From Malus domestica (Eukaryota; Streptophyta; Magnoliopsida; Rosales; Rosaceae): a DNA stretch of 64,000 nucleotides. The stretch spans positions 2,471,001 to 2,535,000 of the forward strand of contig NC_091664.1 in assembly GCF_042453785.1 (NCBI RefSeq), read 5' to 3'. The notes beneath the pieces are model-generated. The model was not told the DNA's origin, searched no databases, and saw only the letters and a program-made list of their open reading frames with translations. A program made the position numbers and the translations under genes. Positions 22,549 through 36,100 of the stretch are shown here, in pieces. Numbering within the stretch: the first letter of the stretch is position 1; each line of letters opens with the position of its first letter.

Positions 22549-23613
22549 TCAATCCAAGAAAGAACAAGTCACCACCCGAATACTGACGATAATACCAATA
22601 TTGGCGAGAGATTTGCCTCAAAATTGTCTCTTACTATTTGGCTCTTATGGTACTATTCTGTCTTTGTTTGTCCGCGAGAAGTCTCAAGTTCGATTTCAAA
22701 TTTGATATTTGATTAATTAGCCCTCTAAAATTATTTTTTCGTCTTAATTTATATTTTTTAATCTGAATTTGTCTTACTTTGCCTCCAAAACAACCAAAAT
22801 CGAGTCATTTCACCCCATTTTCGTTATGAACGACGAATGAAAGGGCTGTCGAGACATTTCATGTCATGCTAATAGTAATGAGCCTTTGTTTGGTGAGGTG
22901 AGAAATTTTCAAACCGTCCTAAACCTCTAAAATTGTTAAATCTTTGCCAACATGTACACAAAAGTGAGGCAGATTCAGTTTAAAAAGATAAAGTGAGATT
23001 AAATTGGTTTTAGGGTGTCGAACCTTAAAACCGCGGCCTATTTAATTATAAGTAACTCATTGTATGATTTAGTCATGAACCCTCCAATATTGTTTTATTA
23101 AAAGAAGGAAAAAAACATATACGCCTTGTAACTCAGTTAGTTAAAAAGTAATCACTCCACACCATGGTGAGAAAATTGTGGCCTGCTTGTTTGAACCATC
23201 ATTGAAACAACGAATTAATTCACGTAAAAGATTCACATGGTAGGTCTTTTACCAGAATGGCATCGTCTAAAGAAACTGGACGCATTGCAGAAACTTCTTT
23301 CTTAGATCAAACAGCCCACAAACACCAAGATTTAGAGTTCATAAAACTCCAGATTGAATTGTATCCAAATCCACCAAACTCAACATTCACTACACCAGTT
23401 TACTTCGACTCGCACCACAAAGATATCAAATGACTAGTGATTGGTCAAAAAACAATTGTCAAAATCTTGAAATACCGGATATGCCAAGCAAAACTCGAAA
23501 GATTTGCATTAGCACACAGGCAACCAGCATATGTCCTAGACAAATGAAAAAGGTTCCAGCTAAAACGGATCTCATCGAAAGCCAAAAAAGAAAGAGCCTC
23601 GTCGACAAACTGT
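22549..23613. other. Intergenic; possible decayed tRNA-derived SINE at about 23121-23215
   Basis: AT-rich and non-coding. TGTAACTCAGTTAGTT (A-box-like) and TTGTTTGAACC (B-box-like) about 65 bp apart suggest an old tRNA-derived SINE, but neither box is perfect. A GTTCGATT-type motif near 22690 is similar in kind. Low support. Confidence 0.3.
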
Positions 23614-25786
<2,173 letters not shown>

Positions 25787-25887
25787 GGTTCCGGAGTGAG
25801 AGAGAGCTTCGGCGAGACCTCCCCCTCCTCCGCGCTTCGGCTAAAGTAAAACCCTGAAACCTTCTTTTTTCAAAAGCGGGTGGCTGT

Positions 25888-25898
25888 CAAAACCCTAG
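25888..25898. promoter_or_regulatory. Telo-box upstream of RPS8
   Basis: AAACCCTAG about 100 bp upstream of the start codon. Telo-boxes (AAACCCTAA) are common near the transcription start of plant ribosomal protein and translation genes. A second AAACCCT lies near 25849. Confidence 0.5.
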
Positions 25899-26230
25899 GG
25901 CGATTATACGAGCCTGAAGGATATTTTCGTCCTTTTCTGTGGCTATTTTTATTTTATTTTTCCTTTTTCCTTCTTGTGTTTTTCTTGAAAAATTGCATAA
26001 ATACCACCCGACAATTTCGGACCGTTCGATAACTTACAAAACAAACAATCAAGTATTATTCCACTAAATAAGGTCGGTTGAATGATTTTAAGAATGTCAT
26101 TGTGTGAATTTTATAAAATATTTTTCCGAGTAGAGATTTAGCGGGTGTAGTCAAACTTGGATTTGAGAAATTTGGAAAAATAACCAAAATTTGGACCCCA
26201 TATAGAATTATAGCCATCATTTTAATTTTA

Positions 26231-27215
26231 TTATAATTAGAACCAAACATGAATCGGTATTTTCCTATCAAACACGTTTTAATGTTCTTTTTTTCTCTCT
26301 TAAAATCATTCTCAAATTAAACCACCGCACATGTGTATAAAGTTTTTTAAAATCCTCTCAAATCCCAAGGGAAATTTGGAAAAATAACCAAAATTTAGAC
26401 CCCATATAGAATTATACCCTTTTAACGATGAGGGAAGCAACTACGCCCACCATTACAAATATTAGAGTTGTAACCGCAAAACTCGTTTTGGTGTTATCTG
26501 ATTCCAACACCTTTTCTTCTGAAAATCAACTCTGCAAACAGTTGATCTACAAAAAGCACAATCCTTTTTCTATAAATCTTGTTACAGATCAAAGCCCAAT
26601 TTGATTTAACTTGTACTTAAATCCAATTTGATCTTCAACAAAGAGAAATGCAAGAGGGAAAGAAAGGGTGAGAGCTTATTGCTTAGTGGTTACCTTGAAT
26701 AAATGATATGATTGTCTTCGGAAAACAAATTGTAACATTGCGTGAGGCACCAACCTCTAGGTTTTGTTGGGATGGGAAGAAGATGACAAAGATTGGGTTT
26801 TTTGAAAAATTTAGAAAAGTAACTGTTAATATCAGATGAAAAAATAACCAATAGCTTAATAAAACTTCTCATTAGAAATTGGCTGAGCTTTTGAGCTTTT
26901 TGAGAGGGCTGGAATTGTCTAGGTTGTTGAAGTGAGACTTTGAATTTGTTTTGTAAAAAGTGTTTAATCATAAGGGTATATTAGTACTTTTATATTAGAT
27001 TTTGGTTATAATTATCATAAATTTAAAAGGGTAGCTATAATTCTATATAGAGTTCAAATTTTGGTTATTTTTCCAAATTTCCCTTGGGATTTGAGAGGAT
27101 TTTAAAAAACTTTATACACATGTGCGGTGGTTTAATTTGAGAATGATTTTAAGAGAAAAAAAAGAACATTAAAACGTGTTTGATAGGAAAATACCGATTC
27201 ATGTTTGGTTATAAT
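26231..27215. repeat. Long inverted repeat, ~195-bp arms with ~600-bp spacer
   Basis: The left arm (about 26231-26425) and right arm (about 27023-27215) are inverted copies with roughly 90-95% identity, including CATGAATCGGTATTTTCCTA and CCGCACATGTGTATAAAG. A partial direct copy of the inner arm end (AAATTTGGAAAAATAACC...) also lies at about 26165-26220. The spacer has no clear gene. A transcript could fold into a long hairpin. It is probably a fold-back type DNA element; no target duplication was identified. Confidence 0.85.
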
Positions 27216-27315
27216 ATAAATTTTACGATGGTGACAACCAGTGCTTAAATTTTTTTTTGATAAAAATCCGATAAAGAGATGAAAATGAGGATAAATCATA
27301 AACATTAGAGAAATA

Positions 27316-27875
27316 TTTAAGGTCTGTATTCGACTTGAATCTAACTTTTTAAACTTAAAAATAATTTGCAAGTTTTAGGCCTTAAAAACTTATGTGGTAA
27401 GATTATTTTAAAAAACTGATCTCAAAACTAACTAAAAAATATAGTTTTTCTCTAAAAACATAAAAAGTGAGTTTTTAAACTTAAACTCACTTTTTTTTTC
27501 TCTCCCTCATTTCCTCTTACTTCAAATCTATCTTTCTATCTTTTATTCTTTCTCTCTCCTCTTTTTTTTTTTACCTTTTTCGTCTAACCTCCAATCCGCT
27601 CTCTTCATTCTTCCGATTATTTCTTTCTCTCACTCATCTTCCTCTATCTCGTATAATCCTCTATCTTCTTTCTCTTTTCTTCAATCATCTCTTACTTTCT
27701 TTCCTCATCTCTCGTCTTTCTCCTTCTCCTACGACCTCTATTTTTAAATCTCTTTGTCTAGTTTAAGTTGTAAGATTTAAAATTTTTAAATCGCAAACCA
27801 ATCAAGTTTTTAAGTCTTAAAGAAAACTGTTTTCAAAAAATGTTTTTAAAAAATGTTTTAAAAATGAATTTAGAA
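27316..27875. mobile_element. MITE-like element with polypyrimidine core
   Basis: The arms (AACTTTTTAAACTT..., CCTTAAAAACTT) recur inverted at the right end (AAGTTTTTAAGTCTTAAAG). They enclose about 270 bp of nearly pure C/T sequence on the plus strand (about 27490-27760). A similar left arm occurs at about 60685-60830. Boundaries are approximate. Confidence 0.5.
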
Positions 27876-28385
27876 TACTAAGATCTTTATATTTCATCCA
27901 TTCTTTTTTTAAATCTATTTGCCTTTGCATTTTCAGTTAGGTAACTGAATTTAGGAAGGTGGAGGTCAATCCATGGTCTGTGGCTGGAGCCTGGAGGGGT
28001 GGTCCGGGTGGGGCATGTGCTTTGAGTTTGGCGGAGGCTGAGGCGGTGAGAGGTCCTTCTCTGGCTTGCATGGTGCACAGTTTCTTACACGTTGCACTTA
28101 GATAAAAACTTGCCAAGAAAGCGGATTCACGGATTCACAGTTCCGTGACGTTTCGAAAAGCGCGAAAACTTGCAAAGAAAGCGGTTCACGGATTCACAGC
28201 AGACCCCATTTATTGATACAACGGCATGAACACATTCCATATTTTACACAACCCAGATTCCCAACACAAATAACAAAACAAAAACCCAGAAACAAAAAAG
28301 AAAAATCAGATGGTTCGAGATTAGTAATTTGGTACAAACAAACACAGATTCGAGATCAAACATTTTGAATCCCAATTCGAATCAA
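27876..28385. other. Cystatin 3' flank with a short direct repeat
   Basis: No gene recognised. AAAACTTGCCAAGAAAGCGGATTCACGG-like sequence at about 28105-28140 is repeated at about 28165-28199. The segment nearest 28385 is presumably the 3' UTR of the cystatin gene. Confidence 0.5.
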
Positions 28386-28757
28386 TCATTTGGGGCCGTG
28401 AGGGGCAAAGTTGAGCAATTGCTTGGAACGGAGCCACGGCTTCACCACCACCTCCGAATCGAACAACATGTGGACACCATTCCTCACCGCCGACACCTTG
28501 ACGTAGTACTTGATCCCGGAAACCACCTGGCTCTGCGCCTCCACCACCTCCAAGAACTGAAGCTCTCCGCCGCCGTCCATCTTCTGGGTACCCCTCTGCC
28601 TGTTATACTCCTCTACCGAAAACCTCCCCAACTCTTGAACCTCCTTGTTCGTCTTCACGTTCTCGATCTCCTTCCTTCCCCCGAGCATGCCGCCGTACCC
28701 ATTCGACGCGACGAAGAGGAGGCAGATCAGAAGGGCAAAAATCGGAACTTTCATCAT
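28386..28757 (-). CDS. Phytocystatin (cysteine proteinase inhibitor)
   Basis: Inhibits papain-like (C1A) cysteine proteases. Single-exon frame of 123 residues with a hydrophobic N-terminal signal peptide (VPIFALLICLLFVASNG), so probably secreted or routed to the endomembrane system. The family contact points are present: N-terminal Gly-Gly (GMLGGRKEI), the plant-specific helix signature LGRFSVEEYNRQ, the first hairpin loop QVVSG (QxVxG) and the C-terminal Pro-Trp (VKPWL). Length fits a one-domain phytocystatin with signal peptide. Two adjacent Met codons (28757, 28754) are possible starts. A MITE lies about 130 bp upstream of the start and may sit in the promoter. Confidence 0.93.
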   Translation of the reverse strand: MMKVPIFALLICLLFVASNGYGGMLGGRKEIENVKTNKEVQELGRFSVEEYNRQRGTQKMDGGGELQFLEVVEAQSQVVSGIKYYVKVSAVRNGVHMLFDSEVVVKPWLRSKQLLNFAPHGPK

Positions 28758-28887
28758 GATTTTGTATTGTTTGTTGGAAATCAGGAAATTGATTCGATTT
28801 TGTTAGTGGGTTTTTCTGGTTTACGAAATTTGCTGTGGTGTGGTGAGGATTGAAAATGATGGCTTTGGCAGAATCTGGTGGGTCTTA

Positions 28888-29181
28888 GGGTGCGTTTGGT
28901 ACGCAGACGGGACGGAACGAGACAGAACGGGACGGGACGGAACGGGACGGAACGAAGGTGTAATTTTTGAAAAAGACATGGGGTATATTTGTCTTAAAAT
29001 GGTAAAACATTGTGTTCCACAGACGTGGAACAAACCCGTTCCAGGGGGGCATGTGGGACGCAAAAACACCCAAAATCTGTCCCGTGGAACAGCCCGTTCC
29101 ACCCATTTTTAGCGCACCAAACGCGGGACGGAACGCCTCGTCCCGTTCCGTCCCGTCCCGTCCCACGTACCAAACGCACCC
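28888..29181. mobile_element. MITE with GGACGGGACGG-rich ends
   Basis: 294 bp with inverted ends GGGTGCGTTTGGTACG / CGTACCAAACGCACCC, followed inward by runs of GGGACGGAAC on the left and their complement GTTCCGTCCC on the right. The GC-rich subterminal repeats contrast with the AT-rich surroundings. Target duplication is unclear. Confidence 0.85.
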
Positions 29182-31024
29182 ATAGTTATTGGACTTACCT
29201 TTGTGAGGTAGATCGTGGAGTATTTTTGTATAACATTTTCTTACTATTTAAGTAGTATTTGATATGGACAACCACGTTTTTTTAATTAATTAAAATTTTA
29301 AATTTAGTTTATTATTTAATAAACTAATAATTAAGAAAAATTAATTAATTAAATAATAATTATGGTATACAAAAAGTCTTTCTCCTTCATTTCTTTGGGT
29401 TTTGCAAATTTTTCGAATGATGTGGATGTTCACATTAGATGCCACTAAGGTGATATAGAAATATGGTATAACAACATGGTATGAATAACATTACTCAAAA
29501 TTTTCATCGTGATCGGAACAAGAATAGTACATGTGTTTTTAATTTTCTTTTTTTTAAGTTATTAACTTTTTAATATACATATTCTACCATTTGTATAATA
29601 ACATAGGTGGTACAACTCATATTCTTCTCACACCAAAAAATTTACCAAAAAATATGGGGCGTTTGGACACGCAAATTAAGAAGGTGGGGATTGTAACACA
29701 AACGGCATGCCGCGTCTTAGTTTGCTGGGAAATCGACACGTCGCAAACTACCTCCGTGTACACACACCGACTGGCACTGATCAGACGAGGGATAGAGGAT
29801 TTGATGGGGGTTCATTTTTCTCCCTTCAATTTCTGCTTTTTGGAGAAGCCAAAATTCATGTCGTATAGTTTTCTGTTTTGTAGCTGCTTCACCGGATGAT
29901 CATCTTTGCCTAATTGAATTTTCTGAAATTTTGTTAAGAATCAAATTAAAAAATATATAATTATGCTAAAGTCAGTTACTACGTATGAGCGCTTCTAATC
30001 TTAAAAGTATCGGTCACACAAATCCAATGAGCAAAAATCTCATATAGTGAACAAATTCATATTCACAAACAAATTTGGACAATTTTTCGTTTTATGCGTG
30101 TCATCTTTGTGAAGCTGCCATACTAATCTTTTATGAATCATCCAATTTTATCACATGTCCTTCGTAGAGGACAAACACACTTACTCTTTTATTGATAAAT
30201 TATTTTACATAGTTATTATAATTGTGAAAGAGAAACTCGAACTGGAGTGTACAGTGAGCAAACAAACTATTATATAAGTCATTAATTCTATATAAATTGA
30301 AGTAGAAATTTATATATGAAGATAATAACTTCAAACATTTGGTTATTACATTTGGAAGTCATCACATCTGCCTATTATTGTTAACGAAGAACTTACTCGT
30401 GATGAATTCATGATGGTTGTGACATCGTGATCTAATAATATTGAATGCATAAATTTACACATACAAGCATAACCATATTTTGTAAAATCGAATCACATGA
30501 AGATAAACTCGTTTTTTTTTAATTTATCAATAATAGATTTTATTAAATTACATGTTATACTCGCCGCCGATCAGATTTAAACACTCGCTGCCATACAAAA
30601 ATTCAACACCTTTATGTCATAAAGCACCACTTGCATAAACTCGTTTCATATAATTCAGTTCTATGTCCTACTGTTGTGATGCTTATCGCCTCGGGTCTCT
30701 GCAGTTGACGGAGCATAGAGAATGGGGGGAAGAGTACGGTGGCAGAGGCTGGTTTTGGTGTTATCTGTAAGACACAGAGAGTATGAGAGAGCGACACGTG
30801 TGGATCTAGTTGGGAGAGTGCAGCCACATTGGAGATTGCATGTATGCAACTTGCTAAGCTGCTGTGGACTGGAGAGGTGGAAGGAGTTTTTTTTATCAAG
30901 TAAAAGCCAAAAACACAATTGACAACATTCACGTGGGAGATATGTTCTGAAAAAGTTTGGAGTAGGTTCGGATTCGGGATTTGAACTTTGGAAAGTTCTA
31001 GTGCTAAATACAAATTTTTAAGAG
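29182..31024. other. AT-rich intergenic DNA
   Basis: Contains a near-palindromic AATTAATTAA-rich stretch at about 29280-29360. Open frames at 29591-29899 and 30612-31013 have no recognisable domains and biased, low-complexity composition, so I do not call genes. Confidence 0.5.
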
Positions 31025-32102
31025 GTTTTTATCATAAATGATATTTGAAATTGATCAAATTCATCATTTTGGTCCCTTATTTTCAAAATCAATCAATATT
31101 GGCTTTGATATTCACTACTACACATCAATTTGGTACTACCGTTAAGATTCCGTCAACTATTTTGTTATTTTGTATGTGAAACCTACAAATCCAATGAAAT
31201 TGTGACATGTGGATTACACAAAATAAAAGTTTTTATCGCAAATGATCCCTAACATTGATCAAATTCCTCATTTTGGTCCTTGAGTTTCAAAAATCGATAA
31301 ATTTGGTCCCTAACTTTCAATACCGCACATCAATTTAATCATTCTGTTAAAGTTTCATCAATATTTGTTGTCCAACTAATCTAATCATATAGCACCACAT
31401 GGATTAACTATAAGATTTTTTTTTTAAGATTTAAAACTAAAAGTAAAATAAGAAACTAAAAACCAAAAGTAAAAGAAAAAAGAAGATCATCGTCGTCTTC
31501 ATGAGGGTATGCTCAAAAGGAAAAAGAAGGCACACCACTAAAGTACTTGGCCTCCTTAACTCACTTCTCATTCTCTCTAGTTGGTTATAATCATAAATCC
31601 TATCAAATTTGAATTGAATTTGGATTTGATTTTATTGAATTTAGATTAATTTTTTTTTTCCAATTGGGGTTGTGGGATGTGAGAAAAATGTCAACGCATA
31701 ATACTCTTTTTTTGGTTCACACTTAAAAAAATAGTTTCTTATGATTAATCAACGTTGAGCCATATAATTGGATTAGTGAGACCATATTAACAGAGGGAAT
31801 AAATTGATGTGCAGTAGTGAAAGTCAGGGACCAAATTTATTGATTTTTGAAACTCATGGACCAAAATGAAGAGTTGGATCAATGTCAGAGACCATTTGCG
31901 ATAAAAACCCTTATTTTGTGTAATCCACATGTCACCATTTGATTAGATTTGTGGGTGCCATGTACAAACTAACATAATAGTTGACGGAATCTTAATGGAA
32001 ATACCAAATTGATGTGAGTCAGGGACGACATTGATTAATTTTGAAAGTGAGGAACCAAAATGATGAGTTTGGTCAATCTCCGAAACCATTTGTGATAAAA
32101 AC
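31025..32102. mobile_element. Composite inverted-repeat element, Mutator-like
   Basis: About 1.08 kb. It starts GTTTTTATCATAAATG and ends CATTTGTGATAAAAAC. Each side has two tandem ~200-bp blocks with recurring phrases (CATTTTGGTCC, AATTGATGTG, TTGACGGAATC, GACATGTGGATTACACAAAATA), and the right side is the inverted image of the left. ATTTTTA occurs just outside both ends and may be part of a target duplication. No transposase. A relative of one block is at about 56960-57130. Confidence 0.75.
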
Positions 32103-33057
32103 TTATTTTTAAATACGAATATAATGCAAGCACGTAAAAATAATAAAAAAATAAGTTTATTAAATTACTAAATTTATTAAGTACAAATCAACATATATCG
32201 GCAAAACTTCAATTCAGTTAAACTCACAACCCAATTCATCCCTTAATCCTCCCCTATCTCCCTTCTGTCATCTTTCTCTGTCATGATTGCTTATAATTGA
32301 TTCAATTTCACATCAATATTCCATTAGCTGCAAACACTGGTGAAGGAAGGTAGCTTTAATAATTAATCTTCTTTGGAACGCAGTTCAAAATTTCTTGCCA
32401 AAAATGAAAAAATTGACAAATTTTAATACTGAGAAAATGTTAGTAATCTTTTCATTTGAACATTTTCGTTCTACATTTTTGGTTCCCATTCTCGCCTTAT
32501 AGTATTGCACAGTGACTAAACCAACCAAATCAGAAATCATTTAGTAAAATGATAGAATAGTTAACATTAAATTCAATTGAACTACAAAAAAAAAGAACGT
32601 TTAAATGTGTGACGCAGTGAGTTGAAGGTTCATTCACCAAATAAATCCATCACTTACAGTAGCCTCTTTAAAGTTAGCTCAAGTGTAATTAATAAATCTT
32701 TCTTGTGGTCAGGATCTTCTTTTTCGATCCACTGCATTCGAAAATCAGTTAGCAATTTAGCATTTCTATCTACCATGTATAAAAACCTAGTTGCAAGTTG
32801 CAAAGGAATCTTTTTTTTTTGTTCGTTGGATAATTGCATATGGATCCTGGACGTCCATGTATAAGGGAAGTAAATCAAGGGTCCATATGCGCATCGGGTT
32901 ACCAAAAAACTCCATCACAACGCTCCAGATCTAACACAAATTCAAATTGCTTTTTTTTTTTTTTTTTTTGACTTCAATAAAAAAAGACCCCACCCTCACG
33001 TGCTTTTTCAATCTCCCCAAATCTCCCCAAAATTCAAATTTCCCTTTCTCTCTCCTC
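32103..33057. other. Upstream region of the kinesin gene
   Basis: AT-rich. The last ~100 bp are C/T-rich and are probably 5' UTR/core promoter. A minus-strand open stretch (32654-32905) has a plausible amino-acid mix but no motif I recognise and no supporting exon structure. Confidence 0.45.
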
Positions 33058-33068
33058 TCCAACGGCTA
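33058..33068 (+). promoter_or_regulatory. MSA element (mitosis-specific activator)
   Basis: TCCAACGGCTA matches the MSA consensus (YCYAACGGYYA) at every position. It lies about 130 bp upstream of the kinesin start codon. MSA elements are bound by MYB3R factors and drive G2/M expression, which fits a phragmoplast kinesin. Motif seen; function inferred. Confidence 0.7.
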
Positions 33069-33196
33069 CCCATCATTTCTCTCTCTTCCCTGTCTCTCTT
33101 CCCCCCTTCTCTCTCGCTCTTCTGTCCATCCAAACCCTACTCTCTCAGTCCCACCCTCTCTCCTGAAACCCTCGCTTTCTCTCTCTACATTTCTCG

Positions 33197-36100
33197 ATGA
33201 AGCACTTCATGCAGCCGAGAAACACGATATTGAGGGAGACGACGGAGCCTCCCTCGTCGCCAAACCCTAGCTCCGTCAAGGCCAAGCCACCTCGGAAGCC
33301 CAAGGCCTCCAAGGAGAACACTCCGCCGTCCGATCTGAGCTCCATGATCTCCGATTCAAAACCTTCGCCTGCCGCGAAGTTGAAGAGCCCATTGCCGCCT
33401 CGGCCACCGTCGTCGAACCCTCTCAAGCGGAAGCTCAGCGTTGACTCTCAGACTGAAAACTCCGCCGCTGGAACCTCCGATTCTGGTGTCCAGGTACTTT
33501 CTTCTTTCTTTCTTTAAATTTTAAATTGATAAATTGCTAAAATCTGTTTGGTTGCCTAGAAATCTTGTGGGATTTGTTGAATTATCTTTTACCCTTTGAG
33601 TTGATATCGTTTGGATTTCTCCATTTTCGTATCGCCTACACCTCGATCGCTGTCTGTGGCACGTTGTTCTTGAATCACTTCTGCTTGGGCTCTGTAAAAT
33701 CTTGTAATTTTTGTTGAAATCTATCTTAATTTGACTTGATATCATCGTTCCCTCCTATTTTAAAATGTTTACACCTCAACTACTGCCTTTGTTAGGTTTT
33801 GAAATTATTGTTTGGCTGCTGTGAAATGTAAAAGGTTAAGTAAACAATCTGGCATTAAGACTCAGAAGAATTAAAGATAATTGCGTTTTTACCTCAACCA
33901 GGGAGCGATTCTTATATGCTGACATTGAATTCTTATTGTTAAGCTTCACCACTTTTCAACATTTTTTGTTCGTTTTTTCTATATATTTAAATTCATAAGA
34001 TTTGGCGAAATCTGTTTTGTTGAATTTTTATTTTGAGTGGATATCATTCCTTCTCTAATTTCAGTATCGTTACAGTTTGATTGCTGACTGCAGTTCATGA
34101 TTATTGACCCACTATTGTTTTCTTTGGTTGCCGAGAAAAATCAAAATATAATGAGTTAAGAATGAGAGTGAATTAAAGAAAATGTCGGTTTTCCACTAAG
34201 GAGTGCTTCTTATATGCTAACCTTAGTCTCTAATTATTCTTTGGTTCACCACATGGCTGTTATTTTGCTTATTCTATTTTAAAAGGGGTTTACTGAAAGA
34301 AAACAAAATGAAAAAGGAATCTGCTAAAGGATTCGAAATAATCTTCTTTATTACTCTTCTTTTCTTAATATGTATAGGTAGTGGTGAGAATGCGACCACC
34401 ACGAAAGGACAAGGATGAAGGAGATATGATGGTGCAGAAATTATCTAGTGACTCTTTGTCGATAAATGGCCAGACCTTCACGTTTGACTCGGTTTGCGAC
34501 GCAGACGCATCACAGGCATGAACTCTTACAAAATGGTACTCTTCAATAGCTGATTTAGAGTAAATTCTTACCTTTTGTTGTGCTTGTCATTGCAGCTAGA
34601 TATTTTCCAGCTTGTAGGAGCACCTCTTGTTGAAAATTGTATGGCAGGTTTTAACAGTTCTGTATTTGCATACGGACAGGTCTGTTTCCATTCGGTCTTT
34701 TGCTTCATTCTGTGTCTGCGCTATGTTAGGATGCTGATGCTATTTCTGTTATATATGTTTGGTTATTGAATTTATCAGACAGGAAGTGGAAAGACATATA
34801 CCATGTGGGGTCCAGCCAATGCATTGATGGATGAGAATCTATCAAGTGATCAACAAGGGTTAACCCCCCGTGTTCTTGAGCATCTTTTTGCTCGCTTAAA
34901 TGAGGTGAGCTTTAATTTTGTTCATTAGTACATTAAGATAACACCCTTTAAAGTTATATTGTATTATAGTTTTCCCACAATTTTTGGGAATTCATCTTTA
35001 CAGGAGCAAATCAAGCATGCTGACAAAGAACTCAAGTATCAGTGCCACTGTTCTTTTCTTGAGGTAGAAGCATTATGTAATTATTCATTTTGGTTGACTG
35101 ATTATTGGCCGATTGCCTCATAACTTATTTCACTTAATTTATCGGCTCGCTTGCAGATTTACAATGAACAAATCACAGATCTTTTGGATCCAAATCAAAA
35201 AAGCCTTCAGGTAAATGGAATATTTGTCTTTTTTAATCATCAACCTTTTGTACAGTATGTGGGCTGGTGTTCATAGGTCTTCTACATTATTTTTCCAGAT
35301 AAGAGAAGATGTTAAATCAGGTGTTTATGTCGAAAATCTCACCGAGGAGTGTGTACGTACAATCAAAGATGTGACTCAGCTTTTGATAAAGGTTTGCTTT
35401 ATTATTTCACCTGTACAGTATTCATAGTCTAAAAAGGTCGTACCCAGTGCACAAGGCTCTCGCTTTACGCAGGGTCTGGGAGAGGTGAATGTCGGCACAG
35501 TATTCATAGTCTAAGTGCATATAATAATACTAAGGAGAAACATTGTCAGATTACTTTTGAGCAAATCTGAACCGTTTCTGGAATACATATAGTTCTCTCT
35601 CAGGAACCTTTGTCTTTCAAGATGTGGAAATTTAGGTTTGTTTGTATTTTCAATAATACATCCTGATTATTTTTGCAATCTAGTAGCTCTCATTTAGGGT
35701 GGATTAAAATAAGGGAACTTGGAAGTGGTTGCGTTATGAAAGAAAGTTCTCAGGATGCAGATTACAACAAGGGAGAAGAAATATATAAATTAGAAGAGTC
35801 TCATGATTATTGATTTCGTTTCCGACACTTCAGATATTTATTCCCAGTGGCAATGCTTTATACATAATCAGATAATCTTTATAGAAAACGGCATTGTTGA
35901 TGAATGATTGGAGCTTGGATAATTTTTTTTTTCTTTCAGGAATTCTATTATTAACATGTGCTTTATACAGGGTTTGTCAAACAGGAGAACAGGTTCAACT
36001 AGTATCAATGCTGAGAGTTCCCGCTCACATACTGTATTTACATGTGTTGTTGAATCTCAATGCAAGGTAATAACTGATTTTAGGACCTATGTGCAGGACG

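Noticed and set aside
28821..29179. Several overlapping frames of 60-93 codons on both strands
   Set aside because: They are products of the GGGACGGAAC repeats of the MITE, which is open in several frames because of its GC-rich period.
30612..31013. 133-codon minus-strand frame
   Set aside because: No recognisable motif, no splice partner and competing open frames on both strands.
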